Positions 5,281 to 9,845 of a stretch of DNA of 9,845 nt are shown in pieces (position 1 is the first letter of the stretch; each line of letters starts with the position of its first letter). The position numbers and the translations under genes are program-made. The notes beneath the pieces are model-generated. The model was not told the origin of the DNA, ran no database searches, and saw only the letters and a list, made by a program, of their open reading frames with translations. The DNA comes from Sphingobium sp. (lineage in GTDB: Bacteria; Pseudomonadota; Alphaproteobacteria; Sphingomonadales; Sphingomonadaceae): positions 1 to 9,845 of the forward strand of contig NZ_QFOA01000093.1 in NCBI RefSeq assembly GCF_003248505.1. Reading direction: 5' to 3'.

Positions 5281-7445
5281 GCCGGCATCGGCTCCTTGAC
5301 CGTGGTTTCGCTCGCAGGCGCGTAGAAATCTTCCCCCTTGGCGGCCTTTTCGCGCAGCCATGCCGAGGGCAGGAAGCGGGGACCGTAAAGTTGGGCAAGC
5401 CGGTCGGATTCTTCAACGAACGTCTTGATCCCGATCGTGTCGATGTAGCTGATCGTGCCGCCGGTCCATGCCGGGAAACCCCAACCGTAGATTGCGCCCA
5501 GATCGGCGTCCTGGGGGGTTTCGAGCACATTCTCTTCCAGGCAGCGAGCGGTTTCCATCGCCTGCGCATAAAGATAGCGCTTCTTAAGCTCCTCGATATC
5601 CCATCCCTGCTTGACCGGGAAGTGATCGGCAAGGCCCTTCCAAAGATGCTTCTTGCCACCTTCGGGATAGTCATAGAACGCCCCACCCGCCTTGCGGCTG
5701 GACCGACCGATCTCGTCCTTCATACGGCGCATGACGGCCGTGCCGGCAGGCGGAGTATATTTGTCGCCCTCCTCGGCAATCGCCTGGTCCACGATCTTGA
5801 GCGGCAGGTCGAGGGTCAGTTCGTCCAGCAGCGCCAGCGGCCCGACCGGCATGCCCACGGCCTTGGCGGCATTTTCGATCACCGCAGGGGGCACGCCCTC
5901 CGCCAACATCGCCGCGCCTTCGTGGATCAGCATCTGGAACACGCGGCTGGTGTAGAAGCCGCGGCTGTCGTTGACGACGATCGGTGTCTTGCGCAACTGG
6001 GCGATGAAGTCGAGCCCCTTGGCCAGCGTCGCCTTGCTGGTCTGCTTGCCCATGATGACTTCGACCAGACCCATGCGATCGACCGGGGAGAAAAAGTGCA
6101 GACCGATGAACTGGTCCGGACTCCGCGAGGCTTGGGCCAGCTGCGAGATAGGCAGGGTGGATGTGTTGGAGGCAAAAATCGCCTCGGCGGGCAGCACGGC
6201 TTCGGCCTTGCGCGTAATTTCGGCCTTGATGGCCGTATCCTCGAAAACCGCTTCGACCACCATGTCACAGCCACTGAGCAGCGCGAAATCGTCGGTCGGC
6301 GTGATGCGGGCCAGAACGGCGTCGGCCTTGTCCTGCGTCAGCTTGCCCTTTTCGATCAGCTTGCCCAGCACCTTGGCAGAATAGTCCTTGCCCTTCTGCG
6401 CCGTCGGGACGTCGCGATCGATCAGGACGACCTCGATACCCGCATTGGCGGACACGAACGCGATGCCAGCGCCCATCATGCCAGCGCCCAGCACACCGAT
6501 CTTTTTGGCTTCGAACTTGGGGAAGCCTTCGGGACGGCGCGCGCCCTTTTCGGCCGCCTGCTTGGAAATGAAAGTGGTACGGATGATGTTGCGAGCGACC
6601 GGATCGGTCAGCAGCTTGGCGAAATATTTGCCTTCGACTGCCAGCGCCTTGTCGAAGGGCAGCTGCATGCCGTGGAACACCGAGTTCAGGATAGCGGCGG
6701 GTGCCGGCTGGTTATAACCGACCTTCGCGAGACCGCCCGTATACATCATGTAGGCGGCCGAATCCTCGGGCACGGTCATGCCCTTCTTCTGCGGCGGCGT
6801 CCAACCCTTGACGTCCCAGGGCTTGGCCGGATCGGGGCTAGTGGCAAGCCATGCCTTCGCCGCGTCGACCAGCTTGTCCGCCGGGACGACCTCATCCACA
6901 ATCTTGAGCTTGAGCGCTTCCTGCGGCCCGACCGAACGGCCCGAGAGCAGCAGGTCAAGGGCCGTCTTCACGCCCGCGATGATGCCCAGCCGCACCGTGC
7001 CGCCCGATCCGGGAAGCAGGCCCACATTGACTTCGGGCAGGCCGACCTGCGCCTTTGCGTCATCCACCAGGATGCGGCGGTGGCAGGCCAGCGCCAGTTC
7101 GAACCCGCCGCCCAGCGCCAGTCCGTTGATCGCCGCAACCCACGGCTTGCCCGATTGCTCGATGGCGCGGTGCATGTCGGTTGCGCGCTTTGCAAAGGCA
7201 TAGGCTTCCTGCGGCGTCAGCGTGCCGAAGCCGTTCACCAGCTGCTTCAGGTCTGCACCGGCCATGAACGTTTTCTTGCCGGACGTCAGGATGACGCCCT
7301 TGATGCCATCGTCCCCGGCGATGTCCTTGGTCGCCGTTTCCATGTCGGCGATGAAAGCGTCGTTGACGACGTTCATCGAGCCTTCGGCATCGAGGGTCAG
7401 GATCGCAAAGCCGTCCTGTGCCTTTTCCAGTCGCATAGTCTTCAT
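5277..7445 (-). CDS. FadB/FadJ-like bifunctional enoyl-CoA hydratase / (3S)-hydroxyacyl-CoA dehydrogenase
   Basis: A 722-residue fusion, the usual length for FadB/FadJ alpha subunits. The N-terminal crotonase domain (about 1-190) has the oxyanion-hole segment MAGADL (61-66) and both catalytic glutamates: LGGGFELALAC (E116) and GLPEVNVGLLPGSGGT (E138). The Rossmann domain starts at about 314 with GVLGAGMMGAGIA (317-329). The catalytic pair is in HFFSPV (H450) and LVEVI (E462). Two C-terminal dehydrogenase domains follow, the first including VNDSRGFYTSRV, the second including IYGWGFPAWTGG. It hydrates trans-2-enoyl-CoA and oxidises (3S)-hydroxyacyl-CoA with NAD. It lies 32 bp after the thiolase, as alpha and beta subunits of the fatty-acid oxidation complex often do, and overlaps the acyl-CoA dehydrogenase by 4 bp. 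Start: ATG at 7443-7445, with GGGAC 5 nt upstream; a second ATG at 7436 is possible. The open frame extends upstream to 7721 but that part is out-of-frame thiolase sequence. Confidence 0.93.
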   Translation of the reverse strand: MKTMRLEKAQDGFAILTLDAEGSMNVVNDAFIADMETATKDIAGDDGIKGVILTSGKKTFMAGADLKQLVNGFGTLTPQEAYAFAKRATDMHRAIEQSGKPWVAAINGLALGGGFELALACHRRILVDDAKAQVGLPEVNVGLLPGSGGTVRLGIIAGVKTALDLLLSGRSVGPQEALKLKIVDEVVPADKLVDAAKAWLATSPDPAKPWDVKGWTPPQKKGMTVPEDSAAYMMYTGGLAKVGYNQPAPAAILNSVFHGMQLPFDKALAVEGKYFAKLLTDPVARNIIRTTFISKQAAEKGARRPEGFPKFEAKKIGVLGAGMMGAGIAFVSANAGIEVVLIDRDVPTAQKGKDYSAKVLGKLIEKGKLTQDKADAVLARITPTDDFALLSGCDMVVEAVFEDTAIKAEITRKAEAVLPAEAIFASNTSTLPISQLAQASRSPDQFIGLHFFSPVDRMGLVEVIMGKQTSKATLAKGLDFIAQLRKTPIVVNDSRGFYTSRVFQMLIHEGAAMLAEGVPPAVIENAAKAVGMPVGPLALLDELTLDLPLKIVDQAIAEEGDKYTPPAGTAVMRRMKDEIGRSSRKAGGAFYDYPEGGKKHLWKGLADHFPVKQGWDIEELKKRYLYAQAMETARCLEENVLETPQDADLGAIYGWGFPAWTGGTISYIDTIGIKTFVEESDRLAQLYGPRFLPSAWLREKAAKGEDFYAPASETTVKEPMPA

Positions 7446-7477
7446 GGGATGTCCCGCTCTAAAGTTCGTGTGCGCGC

Positions 7478-8680
7478 TCAGACGCGCTCGATGATGGCAG
7501 CCGTGCCCAGCCCGTTGGCGGCGCACAGGGTGATAAGGCCGGTTTCCGCGTCCCGGCGCTCCAGCTCGTCCAGCACAGTGCCCAGAAGCATCGCGCCCGT
7601 CGCACCCAGCGGATGGCCCATGGCGATCGCGCCGCCATTGACGTTGATCTTGTCGTCGGGAATGTCCAGTTCCTGCTGGAAGCGCATCACCACGCTGGCG
7701 AAAGCTTCGTTCAGCTCCCAAAGATCGATGTCCTTCTCGGTCATGCCGCCCGCCTTGATCGCCTTGCGGGACACCGCTGCGGGCGCCGTCAGCATGATCA
7801 TCGGCTCCGACCCGATATTGGCATAGGAACGAATCCGACCGCGCGGCTTGAGCCCGGCCTTTTCCCCAAATTCCTTCGACCCGACCAGGACCAGCCCAGC
7901 GCCATCGACGATGCCCGAACTATTGCCGCCATGGTGGACATAGTTCAGCTCTTCGATTTCAGGATATTTGGCCTTGGCCACCGCTTCGAAGCCTGCCTTG
8001 CCGAACCCTTCGAAGGCGGGCTTGAGCTTGGCTAGGCTTTCGACCGTGGTGCCGGGCCGCATATGCTCGTCATGGTCGAGCAACACGTCGCCCAAAACAT
8101 CCTTGATCGGTACGATGGCGTTCTTGAAATAGCCATTTTCCCAGGCATGGGCAGCCTTGCGCTGGCTCTCGACGGCAAAATTGTCGACATCCTCCCGCGA
8201 GAAGCCGTCGAGCGTCGCGATCAGGTCTGCGCCGATGCCCTGCGGCGCGTAATAATTGCTGTAGGCGACTGACGGATCAGACGTCCATGCACCCGAATCA
8301 TAGCCCATGACCGTACGGCTCATTGACTCGACTCCGCCGCCGATGCCAGCCTGGATCATGCCAGAGTGCACCTGCGCCGCGATCAGGCTGACCGCGTCCA
8401 GGCCGGTGGCGCAGAAACGATGGATCTGCTGGCCACCTACGGTCTGGGCATAGCCGGCCTGCAGAACCGCCGCCCGCGCAAGCACGCCACCCTGTTCGCC
8501 GACAGGCTGAGCCATGCCGATAATCACATCGTCGAGCAGCGCCGTGTCGAGATCATTGCGGCTGCGCAGAGCCTTGAGCAGTTGCGTCGCCATTTCGACA
8601 GAGGTGACCTCGTGCAGCGCGCCGTCGGGGCGCCCCTTGCCACGCGGCGTCCGGACATGATCGTAGACATAGGCTTCCAT
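7478..8680 (-). CDS. Acetyl-CoA C-acyltransferase (thiolase)
   Basis: A 400-residue thiolase, close to the family norm, cleaving 3-ketoacyl-CoA with CoA to acetyl-CoA and a shortened acyl-CoA. The acyl-accepting cysteine is in HRFCATGLDA (C90). NEAFA is at 324-328, the catalytic His is in GGAIAMGHPLGATGA (H356), and the second Cys, the acid/base residue, is in LCAANGLGTAA (C386). All key residues are intact. It is the first gene of the operon and beta-subunit partner (FadA-like) of the FadB-like protein encoded 32 bp downstream. The start is the ATG at 8678-8680, with GGGAA (8687-8691) 6 nt upstream; the frame is open to 8773, but the extra residues do not resemble thiolase. The tetrameric degradative type is likely, but a biosynthetic acetoacetyl-CoA thiolase or an aromatic-pathway thiolase cannot be excluded. 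Confidence 0.92.
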   Translation of the reverse strand: MEAYVYDHVRTPRGKGRPDGALHEVTSVEMATQLLKALRSRNDLDTALLDDVIIGMAQPVGEQGGVLARAAVLQAGYAQTVGGQQIHRFCATGLDAVSLIAAQVHSGMIQAGIGGGVESMSRTVMGYDSGAWTSDPSVAYSNYYAPQGIGADLIATLDGFSREDVDNFAVESQRKAAHAWENGYFKNAIVPIKDVLGDVLLDHDEHMRPGTTVESLAKLKPAFEGFGKAGFEAVAKAKYPEIEELNYVHHGGNSSGIVDGAGLVLVGSKEFGEKAGLKPRGRIRSYANIGSEPMIMLTAPAAVSRKAIKAGGMTEKDIDLWELNEAFASVVMRFQQELDIPDDKINVNGGAIAMGHPLGATGAMLLGTVLDELERRDAETGLITLCAANGLGTAAIIERV

Positions 8681-8834
8681 CGTGAATTCCCGACCAGTGA
8701 TACAAAAATCGTTGTGCTCGCTCTTGGTGCTGCAAGGACAAGCCGCACCTATCCAACGAAAGGCGCAGACCACGGCGTTGGCTGCAATTTGATCGGCACC
8801 GATAGCTGACCGACATATTTAGGAGCGGACATCC
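8681..8834. promoter_or_regulatory. Divergent promoter region between operon and acyl-CoA synthetase
   Basis: This 154-bp stretch separates the thiolase start (leftward) from the synthetase start (rightward) and must hold both promoters unless one comes from farther away. For the synthetase, TTGATC (8789-8794) and CATATT (8814-8819) could serve as weak -35 and -10 elements with a long 19-bp spacer; I see no convincing pair for the thiolase. A short palindrome at 8792-8803 overlaps the proposed -35. A shared regulator of activation and degradation genes would be sensible, but no regulator gene lies in the window. Confidence 0.5.
8792..8803. promoter_or_regulatory. Palindrome ATCGGCACCGAT, candidate operator
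   Basis: Perfect 5-bp arms (ATCGG and CCGAT) flank a CA centre, 32 bp before the synthetase start codon and overlapping its putative -35 element. Regulators of fatty-acid genes, such as TetR-type ones, commonly bind short palindromes in such divergent regions. A 10-bp match could arise by chance, so this is a lead rather than a call. Confidence 0.3.
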
Positions 8835-9845
8835 GTGGTCACACAAGGCGAAGATTGCGCCCCATTCCGTATCTCTGCAACTACTTTGGGCGATCTGCTC
8901 CTCAAAGGATGGGACAAGTCGCCCACGAAGGAAGCGTTGGTATTCCCGGGTGAGCGCAAAACATATGACGAAGTCGTGCGAAGCGTCATGGACCGCGCGC
9001 GCGGCTTGAAAGCGCTAGGCATAGGAAGAGGCGACCATGTCGGCATCCTGCTGCCGTCCAGCATCGAATTTGTCGAGACGCTGTTTGCCATTGCCATGTG
9101 CGGCGCCGTTTCGGTGCTGATGAACGCCCGGTACAAGGCGCCAGAAATGGCGTATGTGGCGCAAAATGCCGATCTTGCGGCGATCATCACCAATGACATG
9201 GTCACCGAACATGTCGATTTCGGTCGACGGCTGGTGGAGGCCTTCCCCGGCCTGCCCAAAGCCTCTGACGCTTGCGCGCTCGCGCTGGACGGCGCGCCCC
9301 TGCTCAAGCGCATCATCATGCTGGGCGGTCGCTCCATGCCCGGTTTCGTCGATCAGGCGACCTTCGACACTGCCGCGCAGCGCGTAGGGGACGCGGAGGT
9401 TCATGCGTCCCGGTTGACTGTCCGGGTCCGCGACACCGCGATGATCTTATACACCTCCGGGACTTCGGCCAACCCGAAGGGTTGCCTGCTCAGTCACGAG
9501 GCCGTGACCCGGGAGGCGTCGAACCTCGCCAACTATCGCTGGTCTTTCCAGCCGGACGAGCGCGCCTGGTCGCCGCTGCCGCTGTTCCATATTGCCGCGA
9601 TGCTTTGCATGCTGGGCGCGATGGATGTGGGCGGCACGTTCATAGGCCAGCCGCATTTCGACGCCGGAGAGAGCCTGCGGCAGATCGAGGATGAGCGGGT
9701 AACGATGATGTTCCTGCCCTTCGTCACCTTCCACCAGGCCATGATCACCCATCCCGACTGGGACAAGACCGACATGTCGTCGGTGCGCCTGCAAAATCGC
9801 TGCTTCGCCTTCATGCCGGAGCGGGTGGGCCAGGCCTACAGGGAG
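8835..9845 (+). CDS. AMP-forming acyl-CoA synthetase / ligase (ANL superfamily), 3' end outside window
   Basis: The first 337 residues of an adenylate-forming enzyme that activates a carboxylic acid via acyl-AMP to acyl-CoA; about 500-560 residues are expected in full. The P-loop-like motif is LYTSGTSANPKGCLLSH (205-221), with SAN where TGx is common but the PKG lysine kept. Other family segments are the N-terminal GERKTYDEV, GIGRGDHVGILLPSS (about 63-76) and SPLPLFHIAAM (about 246-256). The C-terminal adenylation motifs and the conserved catalytic lysine lie beyond the window. The start is GTG at 8835-8837, with AGGAG (8821-8825) 9 nt upstream and an in-frame TAG just before. It faces away from the beta-oxidation operon and probably supplies its CoA substrate. 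Chain length or aromatic preference cannot be read from this part. Confidence 0.9.
   Translation, partial: MVTQGEDCAPFRISATTLGDLLLKGWDKSPTKEALVFPGERKTYDEVVRSVMDRARGLKALGIGRGDHVGILLPSSIEFVETLFAIAMCGAVSVLMNARYKAPEMAYVAQNADLAAIITNDMVTEHVDFGRRLVEAFPGLPKASDACALALDGAPLLKRIIMLGGRSMPGFVDQATFDTAAQRVGDAEVHASRLTVRVRDTAMILYTSGTSANPKGCLLSHEAVTREASNLANYRWSFQPDERAWSPLPLFHIAAMLCMLGAMDVGGTFIGQPHFDAGESLRQIEDERVTMMFLPFVTFHQAMITHPDWDKTDMSSVRLQNRCFAFMPERVGQAYRE

Noticed and set aside
5391..7826. An 811-codon open frame on the plus strand, opposite the FadB-like gene and extending under the thiolase
   Set aside because: It mirrors a strongly supported gene. High-GC codon use leaves the antisense frame open, and the protein is rich in Arg, His and Gln with no domain or sensible ribosome binding site.

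Overview
This high-GC, densely coding window looks like an alphaproteobacterium, most likely a sphingomonad-type chromosome. That rests on base composition, on the style of the acyl-CoA genes and on the type of insertion-sequence remnant; no marker gene in the window settles the taxon. The right-hand three quarters hold a lipid or acyl-CoA degradation locus. The left quarter is an accessory-looking mix: an orphan secreted protein, a toxin-antitoxin pair and a decayed insertion-sequence end.

Left part (1-2356). A minus-strand gene (122-817) encodes an unrecognised secreted protein with a clear signal peptide and a strong ribosome binding site. Diverging from it is a two-gene plus-strand module: a ribbon-helix-helix antitoxin (1096-1365) and an overlapping PIN-domain ribonuclease toxin (1349-1807), VapBC-like. 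A 12-bp inverted repeat with one mismatch brackets the antitoxin ribosome binding site and start codon and may be its operator. From 1808 to 2356 there is no intact gene. The stretch contains the first about 25 codons of an IS481-type transposase (minus strand, start at 1976), a plausible insertion-sequence end near 2041-2068, and a doubtful 53-codon minus-strand reading frame at 2081-2242.

Right part (2357-9845). Five minus-strand genes form one tight operon, in transcription order: thiolase (8680-7478), FadB-like enoyl-CoA hydratase/3-hydroxyacyl-CoA dehydrogenase (7445-5277), acyl-CoA dehydrogenase (5280-4123), MaoC-type hydratase 2 (4098-3226) and an SDR dehydrogenase (3224-2397). It ends at a strong intrinsic terminator (2357-2389). 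Gaps are 32, -4, 24 and 1 bp. Divergently, across a 154-bp intergenic region, an AMP-forming acyl-CoA synthetase starts at 8835 and runs off the window end. Together these cover activation of an acid to its CoA thioester, alpha,beta-dehydrogenation, hydration, 3-hydroxy oxidation and thiolytic cleavage: a complete beta-oxidation spiral.

The notable point is stereochemical. The operon carries both an (S)-type hydratase/dehydrogenase (FadB-like) and what looks like a separate (R)-type pair: MaoC hydratase 2 plus an SDR with an NAD-type acidic residue. That pair resembles a split version of the peroxisomal multifunctional enzyme type 2. I do not see a wholly new biological system. The best leads are this dual-stereochemistry operon, the repeat around the antitoxin start, the palindrome in the divergent promoter region and the orphan secreted protein.
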